Origin: CAZQHK01 sp964593455
GTDB taxonomy: Bacteria > Muiribacteriota > CAYSPT01
Length of the DNA: 44,178 nt
NCBI GenBank assembly: GCA_964593455.1
Contig: CAZQHK010000035.1
Span: forward strand, 1-44,178
Direction: 5' to 3'
The notes under the pieces: model-generated
The model's database searches: none
What the model saw: only the letters and a program-made list of their open reading frames with translations
What the model was told of the DNA's origin: nothing
Shown here: piece by piece, positions 6,125 to 15,515 of the stretch
Layout: each line of letters begins with the position of its first letter
How positions within the stretch are numbered: position 1 is the stretch's first letter
Translations under genes and position numbers: made by a program

Positions 6125-9100
6125 ATGGACACGTTTACGGATATTTTACTTGATCTTGAGAACCCTGTTGAGACCACCCGAACGCGAGCGGTTATCAACC
6201 TGGTGCGCTGCAACGACATCAAAGCCATCCCTCACCTGGAACGAGCGGCAGACCATGATGAGAGCGCCCAGGTCCGTTACCTGGCCCGTAAGGGGCTCAA
6301 GCTTCTCAAGGACAAGGCCATCGACGAAGAGCAGCAGCGCAGTGAAATCAGTCTTTTGGCCGGTGACATGGAGCAGACGGTAGAGGAACTGGTCACCTCT
6401 GCCGACACCAACCACCGCCGGCGCGGGTTCGAACTGGCCGCCCGACTCGACGACCGGTCTCTCTATCCGCAGCTGGAGAACGCATACAGCCGTGAAGACA
6501 CTCCCTTTCTCAAACCGTTCATGCTCCGGGTCCTGACCGTGGTCGGCAAGGAAAACGCGGTACCGCACATATCGGAAGCGCTGGAAAGTCCCGAGCACCG
6601 GCTGCGGGCCTCAGCCGTGGAAACCGCCGCCATGATCCAGGACGATGAGCTTCTGGAAAAAGTGCTACCGCTCCTCCAGGACAAAGACAACCGGGTGGCG
6701 GCCAATGCCGCCCTGGCCCTCAAAGACTACGGCTCCTTGAAAGTTTTGCCGGTACTCAAAAAGATGCTCGAATCACCGGAAGCGGCCCGCCGCGATTCCG
6801 CCGCCTATGCCCTGGCCGAACTCAGGACCGCTACCGCCCTGCCCCTTTTAGCCGCGGCCACGCGAAACGAGACGAAAAGCGTTCGCGCCAAAGCCGTACG
6901 CGGGCTTGAAATCCTGGCGGAAGACGGGCTTACGGAAGCGAAACAGTTCCTGGATAAATTAGAGCAAGAAGACGAAGAAGGAATCGCCGACTACTTCGCT
7001 TTGGGCGGCGTGGACGCCGCCGCCAATTACCTGGCCCACGAAGATTTCACGGTCAGGCTGAGGACCGTGAAAGAGATCGTCAGGGCCGGCGACCGAACCC
7101 GGCTGTCCGCCATCAAGGAAGCTTTGAAACAGGAACGGGACACCTTCGTGAAATCAGCCCTGGTGCGGGCGGTAGGCGAACTGGGCAATGATGACGACCT
7201 GGAATCCATGATCCCGTATCTTATCGATCATGAGCCCCGGGTGCGGGCCAATGCCGTGGAAGCGATAGGTGCCCTGGCCGGTAACGATAGTGACCTGAAG
7301 CAGCTTTTGCCGGCGTTGAACGACAACAACAACCGGGTGCGGGCCAATGCCGTAGTGGCTCTGAAGAACACCTGCCCGGAACAAGCCATGGAAACCCTTA
7401 AAGCCATGGCCACTGAAGGCGACGTGCGAATGAAGCTCAGCTCCGCCTATGCATGTCTGGAAACCGGAACCGTGGAAGCGGTAGAGATCCTGGCAAACCT
7501 GGCTTTAGAGCGTGATCTTAGGGTCTCCGAAAAAGCAGTCTCCTCACTCGAACTCTTGCAGGAAAAAGGAAATCGGGCGGCAAAGGATAAACTCAAAACC
7601 CTGCACGATGAGCTGGACGATCTCTCTTCCACCGACTCTTTCATCGCTTTCGAGGACGGGTCGGTAATCAACCTGACTCCCGGCCCGAAAGCGGAAACGG
7701 TTGATGGAGCCGGTCCGCCGGTTCCCGGCCAGTTGTCCGTAGTCTCTTCCCTGAAGGCGGAATACGGGATCGAGTCCGATATCTATCTCAAAGAATCGAA
7801 AAGAAGGAAACTCGACACGGAGATAGACGGGCACGGTACGGTTGCCGCTGAAAAGGACACCATGAGAAAACGGGCTCACCTCAGCCCGGGATCCAACAAG
7901 TATGTCGTGGCCGGTGAGGTGGGACGCGGCGGTATGGGGACCATTCTCAACGCCTTCGATACCGACATCCGCCGGGAGGTAGCCATGAAGGTCATCACTT
8001 CCCGCCGGGAGTCGTCCCGAACGTTCCTGGAACGGTTCGTGGAAGAGGCCCAGGTGCAGGGACAGCTGGAGCATCCCAATATTTGTCCCGTACACGAACT
8101 CGGGGTAGACAAAGACGGCCGTGTCTACTTCACCATGAAGATGGTCAAGGGGGCCTCTTTAGCCCAGATGATCAAGCGCGCAGCCAAAGAAGGGACCGCC
8201 GATGATCCGCAGCGGCTGACCGAAGCCCTGAACACGTTTCTCAAAATATGCGATGGAATAGCCTACTCCCACTCCAAGGGGGTCATCCACCGCGACCTTA
8301 AACCGGACAACATCATGGTGGGTGATTTCGGCGAAGTCTATGTCATGGACTGGGGGTTGGCCAAGATCATGGGCCGGGAGGACGAGCACCGGGAAAGCCT
8401 GGTGATCACCGACCGGGCAGAACATGACGACGAGATGAAGACCATGTCGGGATCGGTGGTGGGCACCCCGGCTTACATGCCCCCGGAGCAGTCGAAAGGT
8501 ATCGTGGAGGAGATGGACGAGCGCTCGGATATCTACTCCCTGGGAGCACTGCTGTACGAGCTTTTGACCTTACAAAGACCGTTTACCGGCAACGATCCCT
8601 GGACGGTGCTGGAGAAAGTGGTGAAAGAAGACCCGGTACCGCTTTCCAAGCGGGTGAAGGGACAGCGGTTCTCGCCGGAGCTCGACTCCATCGTGCTGAA
8701 ATGCATGGAAAAGAAGAAAGAAAACCGGTATGAAAGCGTCATGGATCTCAAACGGGAGATAGAGCTCTATCTCTCGGGCCGCCCCATCGGGGCCATGGAA
8801 TACAGCCTGTGGCAGGTATTCGTGAAATGGATGGCCCGTAACCGCGTTCTGGCCGCCGCCAGCCTGGCAGTCGTTTTCGTTCTGGTCACCGCCTTCGCGG
8901 TCTCCTATGTCCGTATCTCCAAATCCAATCAGGAAGCCATAATGCAGCGGGAAGAGGCCGAGAACAACATGCTTAAAGCCGAAGTCCGGCTGGCCATGGT
9001 CTCGGAAGAGAAAAGAGAAACCGGTGAGGCTATCAGGAAGTACCGGGAAATTCGCCGGACGATGGTTGAGAGAAAGAACGCGGTCTACCCGTTTATCGAT

Positions 9101-11128
9101 CTCAAATTATGGAAAGCCAGACATGCCGAGGGCAGGTATAAAGAAGTAAAGAACACTCTCCAGATGAAAACGACAGCCGCCGGTGAACCATCTAAAGAAA
9201 TAGCAGCCGGAGCCGTCTGTCTCGATATCAGCCCGGATGGAAAAACGCTGGCCGTGGGCTGCAGTGATGGGACCGTCGAGCTCTGGGACACACAAACCGG
9301 AGGTCTGATTGAACAACTTGAAGGCCACTTCAAGATCGTATCCAGTCTGGTCTTCAGCCGAGACGGAACAAAGCTCGCCACCGGCGATTTAAACCTGACC
9401 ATCAGGATTTTCAGTACAGACCAGTGGCAGCAGGTAGCCGAATTTCAAGGGACCGAGATTCCATCTCCAGGCTTGTTTCTCAATAAAGCCATCATCAGCC
9501 TGGATTTCAGCCCGGACGGGAAAACACTCGCCTCAGTCAACGTGGGAGAACGGGGAATATTTATATGGGATCTCGAAAAAGGAAACGCTGACGGTACCTA
9601 TGCCCTGAAGAAAAAACTCAAAGGGCATTTCAGGGCGGTCTTCTCTGTGAACTACAGCCCCGACGGCACGTACCTGGCCTCGGCCAGCAGAGACGAATGG
9701 GTCTGGCTCTGGGAGGTTAAAAACGACTACCAGGGGGCAAAAATAACCGGACACCTGGAAGACGTTTTGCGAGTCGTCTTCAGTCCCGATGGAAACCTGG
9801 TGGCCTCCGCCTCCCAGGACAGCACCATCAAGATCTGGGACATACATCGAGGACAGGAATACACCACCTTCCGGGGACACGGTTCACCGGTCACCAGTAT
9901 TGATTTCAGTCCCGACGGGAAGATACTGATATCCGGGAGCATGGACAGGACCGTGCGGTTCTGGGACATCAACCGGGGTGAAGAAATCTCTTCGTATAAG
10001 GTACCGGACGCCCTGGTCACTTCCGTTGCCTTCAGCCCCGACGGACAGACCGCGTTTTCGTCGTTTTCAGACGGCCGGGTCCTCATCTGGTCCCTGGAAC
10101 AGAAAAAAGAAGTGGTAACCGTCAAGGACCAGTTTTTTAATACCATGCAGGTTGCTTTCAGTCCCGACGGACAGCACCTGGCGGTCGGTACGGAAGCGGA
10201 ATTCCAGGTCCCGATCATGCTGCTTGATCCCGTCACCGGCAAACAAACCGCCTTACTTATGGGGCACATGGGCAGCGCCGAAGCGCTGGCTTTCAGTCCG
10301 GACGGCAAGGTGCTCGTGTCGGGCGGTAAGAACGCCATTCTCATCTTCTGGGACATGCACACGAAAGCGCCGCTATTTTCCATCAATCCTCAAACCGAGC
10401 AGCAGACCGATGTATTTTCAGCGGTGATGGATACGATCGGCAAAGGAATCAAACAATTATTCTTGCAACCTATCGAAAACAACGACCGGGTTTCGACCGT
10501 CGCTTTCAGCCCCGATGGAAAACTGCTGGCAACAGCCAGTTTCTTCAGATACGGCCGTGAGAACTATCCGAGCGTGGCCCTGTGGGCCCCGGGCGATTTT
10601 AAACGTATTCACGTGTTCGAGGAGTGTCAAATCGGCGTCAGCAGCGTGGCTTTCAATCCGGACGGAACCATGCTGGCCGCCGGAAGCCATGATGGTACAA
10701 TTTACGTCTGGAACGTAAACACCAGGAAACTGGCCGCCGGCCTGAAAGGACATTCGGGTGGAACCATGGTCGTCACGTTCAGCCCGGATGGACGCTATCT
10801 TGTTTCCGGTGGCTACGACAGTACTATCATCGTGTGGGATGTCGCCTCCATGGAGCGGGCTGGCACCCTCACCGGTCACCAGGGTGTCGTCAAATCACTG
10901 GCCTTCAGTCCCGGCGGACGGCTTTTAGCCTCGGGCAGTTATGACACCAACATCATCATCTGGGATATGAACACACACGAAGCCATAATTACCCTTAAAG
11001 ACCATGTCAGTGAAATTTACAGCGTCGACTTCAGCCCCGACGGGTCGTCGCTGGCTTCAGGAAGCAGAAACAACACGGTAAAAATCTGGAGATTCGGAAA
11101 CGCGGCCAAACCGCTGACATTCGAATAA
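6125..11128 (+). CDS. HEAT-repeat / Ser-Thr protein kinase / transmembrane / WD40-repeat protein
   Basis: This 1667-residue protein has four parts. Residues about 10-480 are HEAT (PBS-lyase type) repeats with recurring VRANAVEAIGAL-type helices. Residues about 590-870 are a Hanks-type kinase: GRGGMG loop, Lys622 in VAMKV, catalytic Asp724 in HRDLKPDN, DWG in place of DFG at Asp742 (common in bacteria), and GTPAYMPPEQ. One membrane helix (about 907-930) and a charged helical linker follow. Residues about 1030-1667 hold 14 WD40 repeats (FSPDG...IWD), enough for two seven-bladed propellers. Every catalytic residue is intact, so it is probably active. With one helix, the WD40 half would be extracytoplasmic. 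The HEAT pattern begins at once after the ATG at 6125, which has no ribosome binding site. The cyclase gene follows by 12 bases. Confidence 0.92.
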   Translation: MDTFTDILLDLENPVETTRTRAVINLVRCNDIKAIPHLERAADHDESAQVRYLARKGLKLLKDKAIDEEQQRSEISLLAGDMEQTVEELVTSADTNHRRRGFELAARLDDRSLYPQLENAYSREDTPFLKPFMLRVLTVVGKENAVPHISEALESPEHRLRASAVETAAMIQDDELLEKVLPLLQDKDNRVAANAALALKDYGSLKVLPVLKKMLESPEAARRDSAAYALAELRTATALPLLAAATRNETKSVRAKAVRGLEILAEDGLTEAKQFLDKLEQEDEEGIADYFALGGVDAAANYLAHEDFTVRLRTVKEIVRAGDRTRLSAIKEALKQERDTFVKSALVRAVGELGNDDDLESMIPYLIDHEPRVRANAVEAIGALAGNDSDLKQLLPALNDNNNRVRANAVVALKNTCPEQAMETLKAMATEGDVRMKLSSAYACLETGTVEAVEILANLALERDLRVSEKAVSSLELLQEKGNRAAKDKLKTLHDELDDLSSTDSFIAFEDGSVINLTPGPKAETVDGAGPPVPGQLSVVSSLKAEYGIESDIYLKESKRRKLDTEIDGHGTVAAEKDTMRKRAHLSPGSNKYVVAGEVGRGGMGTILNAFDTDIRREVAMKVITSRRESSRTFLERFVEEAQVQGQLEHPNICPVHELGVDKDGRVYFTMKMVKGASLAQMIKRAAKEGTADDPQRLTEALNTFLKICDGIAYSHSKGVIHRDLKPDNIMVGDFGEVYVMDWGLAKIMGREDEHRESLVITDRAEHDDEMKTMSGSVVGTPAYMPPEQSKGIVEEMDERSDIYSLGALLYELLTLQRPFTGNDPWTVLEKVVKEDPVPLSKRVKGQRFSPELDSIVLKCMEKKKENRYESVMDLKREIELYLSGRPIGAMEYSLWQVFVKWMARNRVLAAASLAVVFVLVTAFAVSYVRISKSNQEAIMQREEAENNMLKAEVRLAMVSEEKRETGEAIRKYREIRRTMVERKNAVYPFIDLKLWKARHAEGRYKEVKNTLQMKTTAAGEPSKEIAAGAVCLDISPDGKTLAVGCSDGTVELWDTQTGGLIEQLEGHFKIVSSLVFSRDGTKLATGDLNLTIRIFSTDQWQQVAEFQGTEIPSPGLFLNKAIISLDFSPDGKTLASVNVGERGIFIWDLEKGNADGTYALKKKLKGHFRAVFSVNYSPDGTYLASASRDEWVWLWEVKNDYQGAKITGHLEDVLRVVFSPDGNLVASASQDSTIKIWDIHRGQEYTTFRGHGSPVTSIDFSPDGKILISGSMDRTVRFWDINRGEEISSYKVPDALVTSVAFSPDGQTAFSSFSDGRVLIWSLEQKKEVVTVKDQFFNTMQVAFSPDGQHLAVGTEAEFQVPIMLLDPVTGKQTALLMGHMGSAEALAFSPDGKVLVSGGKNAILIFWDMHTKAPLFSINPQTEQQTDVFSAVMDTIGKGIKQLFLQPIENNDRVSTVAFSPDGKLLATASFFRYGRENYPSVALWAPGDFKRIHVFEECQIGVSSVAFNPDGTMLAAGSHDGTIYVWNVNTRKLAAGLKGHSGGTMVVTFSPDGRYLVSGGYDSTIIVWDVASMERAGTLTGHQGVVKSLAFSPGGRLLASGSYDTNIIIWDMNTHEAIITLKDHVSEIYSVDFSPDGSSLASGSRNNTVKIWRFGNAAKPLTFE

Positions 11129-11140
11129 GAAGGAGATGAA

Positions 11141-12280
11141 ATGACCATGTATTCCGAGGACGAAATCGAAGCTATCGTTTCAGAAAACAAATACTTGAAC
11201 AACAAGCTCCGGCTCCTGGAAGGAGGGTTCGGCGGGGGATCCATGTTCTCAGTAGCTCCGCGAAGAACAGACACAAAATCAATTGCCGGACTGAAGGAAG
11301 CCTACCTCGTATTTGACAGTTCTCTGAACATCGTCCAGATCAATTCCAAGATGTGTGATTTGCTGGGAGCTGCGAAAGACGACACCCTGCGCCAGAAGAC
11401 CATTACCGATATCGATACTCTGCCCTGGGCGCCCAATGTGTTCACCACCTTGATCCAGGAATCGAAAAACACCGGACAGGAGATCGAGTTCGAAATCGAC
11501 CGGGAATCATTCGGTACCGGGAAACAGTGGTACATTTTCCGGATGATGACCTCCGGCAGCGGCGGCGGTACGGTGGTGGTGGAGGATGTAAGCGAGAAGA
11601 AATCCATAATGGAAAGTTTCGGCCGTTACGTTTCACCCGCGGTAATCAAAAAGATGCAAGAGATGGAGGAAGATTTCTTCAAAACCGACCGCTACGTAAT
11701 GACCGTTCTCTTCGCCGATCTCAGGGGATTCACCAAGGTGAGCTCCAAGCTCTCCCCGGAAGAAGTAAAAAACATGGTCAACGAGTTTCTGACCGCGGCC
11801 ATCGACGTGATCGACGAGCATGGGGCCACCCTGGACAAGATCGTGGGAGATGAAGTAATGGCCCTGTTCGGCGCTCCACTGAGATACCAGGACCACTCGC
11901 TCCGCGCGCTCAAGGTAGCCATCGACATGCAGAAGGCTCACCGGCGAGTGAGGGACCGTTGGCAGGCTAGATCGATACAGGCCCCACCACTGGGAATCGG
12001 AATCAACTCGGGAGAGATGGTGGTCGGCAATATCGGCTGTAACACCCGGGTCGATTACACCGTGCTGGGACACAACGTCAACCTGGCCGCCCGGCTCTGT
12101 TCTCATGCCGCCGGCGGAGAAATCCTGGTTTCCATGCAGACGGTGGAACAGGTCAAAAAGTTCCTGGCCTCGCATCCCAATGTCTCGCCGCCACCTCTCA
12201 ATTTCAAGAAAGCAGGCGAGATCAAGGTCAAGGGTATCGATACCCCGCTCCCGGTGGTGAAACTGCTTTACCAGGAGTAA
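11141..12280 (+). CDS. PAS domain-class III adenylate cyclase
   Basis: The product is 379 residues. After a short helical start, residues about 40-150 look like a PAS-type sensor (VFDSSLNIVQINSKMCDLLGA). The class III cyclase domain spans about 185-375. Metal-binding Asp193 (FADLRGFT) and Asp237 (KIVGDEVMALFG), the base-selecting Lys233 and the Thr of DYTVLG, plus the VNLAARL Asn and Arg are all present. The Lys/Thr pair favours ATP over GTP, so cAMP is the likely product; it probably acts as a homodimer. It lacks membrane segments. AAGGAG lies 5 bases before the ATG, and the gene starts 12 bases after the kinase stop, so the kinase may control the cyclase. A cyclic-nucleotide-binding protein lies at 20451-21407. 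Confidence 0.92.
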   Translation: MTMYSEDEIEAIVSENKYLNNKLRLLEGGFGGGSMFSVAPRRTDTKSIAGLKEAYLVFDSSLNIVQINSKMCDLLGAAKDDTLRQKTITDIDTLPWAPNVFTTLIQESKNTGQEIEFEIDRESFGTGKQWYIFRMMTSGSGGGTVVVEDVSEKKSIMESFGRYVSPAVIKKMQEMEEDFFKTDRYVMTVLFADLRGFTKVSSKLSPEEVKNMVNEFLTAAIDVIDEHGATLDKIVGDEVMALFGAPLRYQDHSLRALKVAIDMQKAHRRVRDRWQARSIQAPPLGIGINSGEMVVGNIGCNTRVDYTVLGHNVNLAARLCSHAAGGEILVSMQTVEQVKKFLASHPNVSPPPLNFKKAGEIKVKGIDTPLPVVKLLYQE

Positions 12281-12300
12281 GCGGAAATCCATTGCTGAGT

Positions 12301-12329
12301 TTGACAAACATCCATTAGTCGTATAGTAT
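12301..12329 (+). promoter_or_regulatory. promoter for moeA
   Basis: A consensus TTGACA (12301-12306) and TAGTAT (12324-12329) are separated by exactly 17 bases. The ATG at 12357 follows after TGAGGTGG. This separates moeA from the kinase-cyclase unit. Confidence 0.7.
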
Positions 12330-12356
12330 CAGGCTAATCTTTTGAGGTGGAAATCC

Positions 12357-13577
12357 ATGATGAATGTTGAAGACGCTCGGGCTATTGTTCTTGACTGTAT
12401 AGAACCCGTCGGCGTAGAGAAAATCCCCATCCGTTCATCGTTAGGCATGGTCCTGGCTGAAGATATCCGCTCCGATGTAAATATATCTCCATTTGACAAT
12501 TCGGCCATGGACGGCTATGCGGTGAAAGCCGCCGACATCCAAGACGCATCTCCCGATAATCAGGTAATTCTCCGGGTGATAGACGACGTGAGAGCCGGGT
12601 ACGTGACCGGGAAAACCCTGCAACCGGGGGAGGCCATAAGGATCATGACCGGCGCTCCCGTGCCCGAAGGCGCGGACAGCGTCGTTATGAAAGAATACAC
12701 CGAAACGCAGGACGACCGGATCGTGATAAAAAAGGCAGTGAAACCGGGTGAGAATATCCGCCGGTCCGGTGAAGATGTCAAGATAGGCGACCTGGTTCTC
12801 AAACGAGGATACGTTATTGGCTCAGCCGCCATGGGATTACTGGCCTCTCTCGGCCGGTACGAAGTGAACGTGGGTAGGAAACCGAGGGTGGCTATCCTGG
12901 CTACCGGAGACGAGCTGGTGGACGTGGGAGAAGACCTGGCTCCGGGTAAGATACGGTCAAGCAACAGTTACACCCTCTTCGCCCAGGTACTCGAAAGCGG
13001 CGGTATTCCTATTGATCTCGGAATATCAAAAGACGATCCGCTGGATGTAAAAACCAAGATCCAGACCGGTTTGGACTACGATATGATTCTTACTTCTGGA
13101 GGAGTTTCCGTGGGCGATTATGACTTTGTCAAGGAAGTCATGACCGAACTGGGATTGGAGCTGAAGTTCTGGAAAGTGGCCATGAAACCGGGCAAGCCGG
13201 TCGCTTTCGGGTTGATACAGGGAAAACCCGTGTTCGGCCTACCGGGAAACCCTGTTTCTTCCATGGTTACCTTTGAACTGCTGGCTCGTCCAGCCATTTT
13301 GAAGATGGGCGGACACAAAAAACTTCGACGCCCGGAAGTGGTGGCGGTTCTCGAGAACGATGTAAAAAAGCGGCCAGGCCGCCGGCATTATGTCCGGGCC
13401 CGGGTGAGCCGGGAGAACGGCAGCTACATCGTGACGACTACCGGTCCTCAGAGTTCCGGAATTTTGAGATCGATGACGCTGGCCAACGGTCTGGTGATTA
13501 TTCCCGAAGAATCGGATGGAAAAAAAGCCGGAGAAGAAGTGACCGTGCACCTGCTGGATCGTCCTGAATCAGAGTAG
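12357..13577 (+). CDS. moeA: molybdopterin molybdenumtransferase MoeA
   Basis: The 406-residue product matches MoeA, which inserts molybdate (or tungstate) into adenylated molybdopterin in the cytoplasm. Family landmarks in order: SPFDNSAMDGYAVKA (about residues 45-60), MTGAPVPEGADSVVMKE (about 95-112), the VAILATGDELVDVGE start of the MoCF-binding fold (about 180), TSGGVSVGDYDFVKE (about 245), MKPGKPVAFG, and GLPGNPVSSMVTFE (about 295). Length is normal. The ATG at 12357 has TGAGGTGG upstream. It converges on moaA, 11 bases away, so the Moco genes form a convergent group. Molybdo- or tungstoenzymes are therefore expected in this organism, although none is encoded in the window. Confidence 0.95.
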   Translation: MMNVEDARAIVLDCIEPVGVEKIPIRSSLGMVLAEDIRSDVNISPFDNSAMDGYAVKAADIQDASPDNQVILRVIDDVRAGYVTGKTLQPGEAIRIMTGAPVPEGADSVVMKEYTETQDDRIVIKKAVKPGENIRRSGEDVKIGDLVLKRGYVIGSAAMGLLASLGRYEVNVGRKPRVAILATGDELVDVGEDLAPGKIRSSNSYTLFAQVLESGGIPIDLGISKDDPLDVKTKIQTGLDYDMILTSGGVSVGDYDFVKEVMTELGLELKFWKVAMKPGKPVAFGLIQGKPVFGLPGNPVSSMVTFELLARPAILKMGGHKKLRRPEVVAVLENDVKKRPGRRHYVRARVSRENGSYIVTTTGPQSSGILRSMTLANGLVIIPEESDGKKAGEEVTVHLLDRPESE

Positions 13578-13588
13578 CAGTATACCCG

Positions 13589-14596
13589 TCATCCCCCTAC
13601 TTTCGACATAGCCGGAAGAGATCCTGGCGACTGGAAATCATATTTCTTTTCCTTATGTTCGGTTGCCCGGCGAATCAGGCCGGCCAGTTCCTCCCGGGAA
13701 CAGCCCTCACGCAGGGGCCGTTTCAGATCGACCTGGTATTCGTTGAATAAACACGGTCTCAGATGTCCGTCAGCCGTTAATCTCAACCTGGTGCATCTGA
13801 AGCAGAACGGATCGCTCAGAGGACTGATAAAACCGACAGTGCCGAGTCCCCCCCGTATTTTGTAACTTCTGGCCGGACCGCTGCTTTCCGTAATATCTAT
13901 CGGTTCGAGGCCCACCAGGCGCCGGCAGCGTTCCTTTATCTCGCTGACGGGGATAAACTTCTTTTTCTCCCAGAACGAATTTTGTCCTACAGGCATGAAC
14001 TCAATAAATCTCAATGAAAGAGGTTTATCTACGGCCAATCGAACAAAGTCCTCGATCTCATCGTCATTGATCCCTTTGATCATGACCGTGTTGATCTTCA
14101 CCGGGAACAGTCCGGCTTCCAGGGATTTATCCACCCCTTCGATATTGTCCCGAAAATAATCCGTTCCGGTAATGAGCTTGTATTTCTTTTCATTGAGCGT
14201 GTCCAGACTGATGTTGATTCGCTTGAGGCCGGCCTCTTTCAGTTCCGTGATGAAGTACTTCAACAGAGTGCCGTTGGTTGTTATAGATAAATCCGAAATA
14301 GATTTGATACGTGAGAGTGATCCGATAAGCTTGGCAATTTGCTTCCGGGCCAGGGGCTCTCCACCAGTCAACCTGATCTTGTGAATTCCCAGATCGGCGG
14401 CGGCTTTCACCACTCTGATTATTTCTTCAAAACTGAGAATATCACTGGTATCACGAAAGATAACGCCGTTTTCCGGCATACAGTAGGTACACCTCAAATT
14501 GCACCGGTCGGTAACCGAAATCCGGAGATAATCGATTGACCGGCCGTACCGGTCATACAGGCGGCGTGTCTTGTTATCCGAAAGAAGACTGTTCAT
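13589..14596 (-). CDS. moaA: GTP 3',8-cyclase MoaA (radical SAM)
   Basis: The 335-residue product is MoaA, which with MoaC converts GTP to cyclic pyranopterin monophosphate. The radical-SAM cluster cysteines are Cys32, Cys36 and Cys39 (RCNLRCTYC). LTGGEPLARK, ITTNGTLL and INISLDTL follow. The C-terminal auxiliary cluster ligands are in PFCFRCTRLRLTADGHLRPCLF. The protein ends in the conserved Gly-Gly, needed for catalysis, so the 3' end is intact. It overlaps the 3' end of mobA by 23 bases in the same direction, showing tight coupling. moaC, moaD and moaE are not in the window. Confidence 0.96.
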   Translation of the reverse strand: MNSLLSDNKTRRLYDRYGRSIDYLRISVTDRCNLRCTYCMPENGVIFRDTSDILSFEEIIRVVKAAADLGIHKIRLTGGEPLARKQIAKLIGSLSRIKSISDLSITTNGTLLKYFITELKEAGLKRINISLDTLNEKKYKLITGTDYFRDNIEGVDKSLEAGLFPVKINTVMIKGINDDEIEDFVRLAVDKPLSLRFIEFMPVGQNSFWEKKKFIPVSEIKERCRRLVGLEPIDITESSGPARSYKIRGGLGTVGFISPLSDPFCFRCTRLRLTADGHLRPCLFNEYQVDLKRPLREGCSREELAGLIRRATEHKEKKYDFQSPGSLPAMSKVGG

Positions 14597-15221
14597 TTTC
14601 TTGTTCCAAAACTGAAAGTGGAAGATACTGCCGAGCCGATTCCAGATCGGCCGGGGTGTTGATATTAAAGAACGACATCCCTTCCTGATCCATCGGCCGG
14701 AGCGCCGTATCGACTATATGACTGACTTTGACGGCAGAGAAAAAATCCAGGATTTTCAAGTTTGTCCCCGAATCGATATATTTTTTAATGGGCCAAAGGC
14801 AGTTCCTGGAATAGAAGGCATGAAGCGGTTCCAGGCCTTTTTGCCTTTTCGGAATGATTACATCATACCCCTCGATCGTGTTTTGCATATATTTGATAAC
14901 TTCCACGTTCAAAAAAGGCATATCACAGGCTGTAACAAAGTTATGGTGACTTTCCGAATGAAACAGACCTGAATAAATACCGCCCAGGCTGCCTTTCCCG
15001 GGTATGAGATCTTTGACGATCTGAACCTGGAGATGCCGGTAGTCACCGGGAGTGTTGGCAACAATAATAACCTGTTTGAAAAGCGATCTGAGTTTATCAA
15101 CAATAATTTCGATGAAGGTCCGGCCGCCGATCTTCAAAAAGGCTTTGTTGCCGCCGATCCTCCTGCTTTTACCCCCGGCCAGGATGATCCCTGCCGCGGA
15201 GGGGAATTTCGTATCGTTCAT
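14574..15221 (-). CDS. mobA: molybdenum cofactor guanylyltransferase MobA
   Basis: The 215-residue product has the nucleotidyltransferase start GIILAGGKSRRIGGNKAFLKIGG, then DLIPGKGSLGGIYSGL and CDMPFLN with the metal-binding aspartate. It transfers GMP from GTP to Mo-molybdopterin. The frame stays open to 15320, but those extra residues do not resemble MobA and overlap a gene remnant; the ATG at 15221 has AAGGGCGG upstream and places the GxxLAGG loop at the usual distance. It overlaps moaA downstream. Note KAFL, where many MobA proteins have KALL. Confidence 0.92.
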   Translation of the reverse strand: MNDTKFPSAAGIILAGGKSRRIGGNKAFLKIGGRTFIEIIVDKLRSLFKQVIIVANTPGDYRHLQVQIVKDLIPGKGSLGGIYSGLFHSESHHNFVTACDMPFLNVEVIKYMQNTIEGYDVIIPKRQKGLEPLHAFYSRNCLWPIKKYIDSGTNLKILDFFSAVKVSHIVDTALRPMDQEGMSFFNINTPADLESARQYLPLSVLEQENEQSSFG

Positions 15222-15288
15222 CGAGACCGCCCTTAAATCCTTTCTTAATAATTCTTCCCTAATTTTATCTCTCAATTTCCTACAATAG

Positions 15289-15495
15289 TCAATGTTTATT
15301 TTCAAGTAATTTTTCCACACGTTTCAACAGTTCTTCCGGGTTGGCCGGTTTCATCAGGTAATTTGCGTCCGGGAACCGATTACTCTCTCCCGCCGTTGAC
15401 AGGAAGTTACATCCGGTTTCTTTAATCCTGGCGGTGAATATAAGCGTGCGGAGGTTGAGGGGCGCCTCAGCATGTTCCGCCGCCCACATCATCAT
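15289..15495 (-). pseudogene. C-terminal fragment of a response-regulator receiver domain
   Basis: The 68-codon frame ends ANYLMKPANPEELLKRVEKLL. This matches the last strand, the conserved Lys-Pro and the last helix of CheY-like receivers, and LRTLIFTA matches the preceding strand. The first half, with the acidic pocket and the phospho-acceptor Asp, is missing: an in-frame TGA directly precedes the first ATG and no ribosome binding site is visible. It is best read as the 3' end of a lost gene, lying upstream of mobA. Confidence 0.6.
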
Positions 15496-15515
15496 TCATA
15501 CATCTGCATGTTCAA

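Noticed and set aside
9727..10386. Long minus-strand frame of 219 codons within the WD40 region
   Set aside because: A shadow generated by the codon regularity of the WD40 repeats; Ser/Pro-rich repeats mirror the FSPDG codons.
9200..11100. Recurring near-identical short DNA motifs that could suggest a tandem repeat array or CRISPR
   Set aside because: They are the FSPDG codons of 14 WD40 repeats inside one open frame; spacing follows protein repeats and there are no spacers or cas genes.
12060..12100. Loss of substrate-selecting Asp in the cyclase (GHNVN in place of GDAVN)
   Set aside because: The base-selecting position corresponds to the Thr in DYTVLG, which is present; the His replaces a residue not required for catalysis, so no functional change is claimed.
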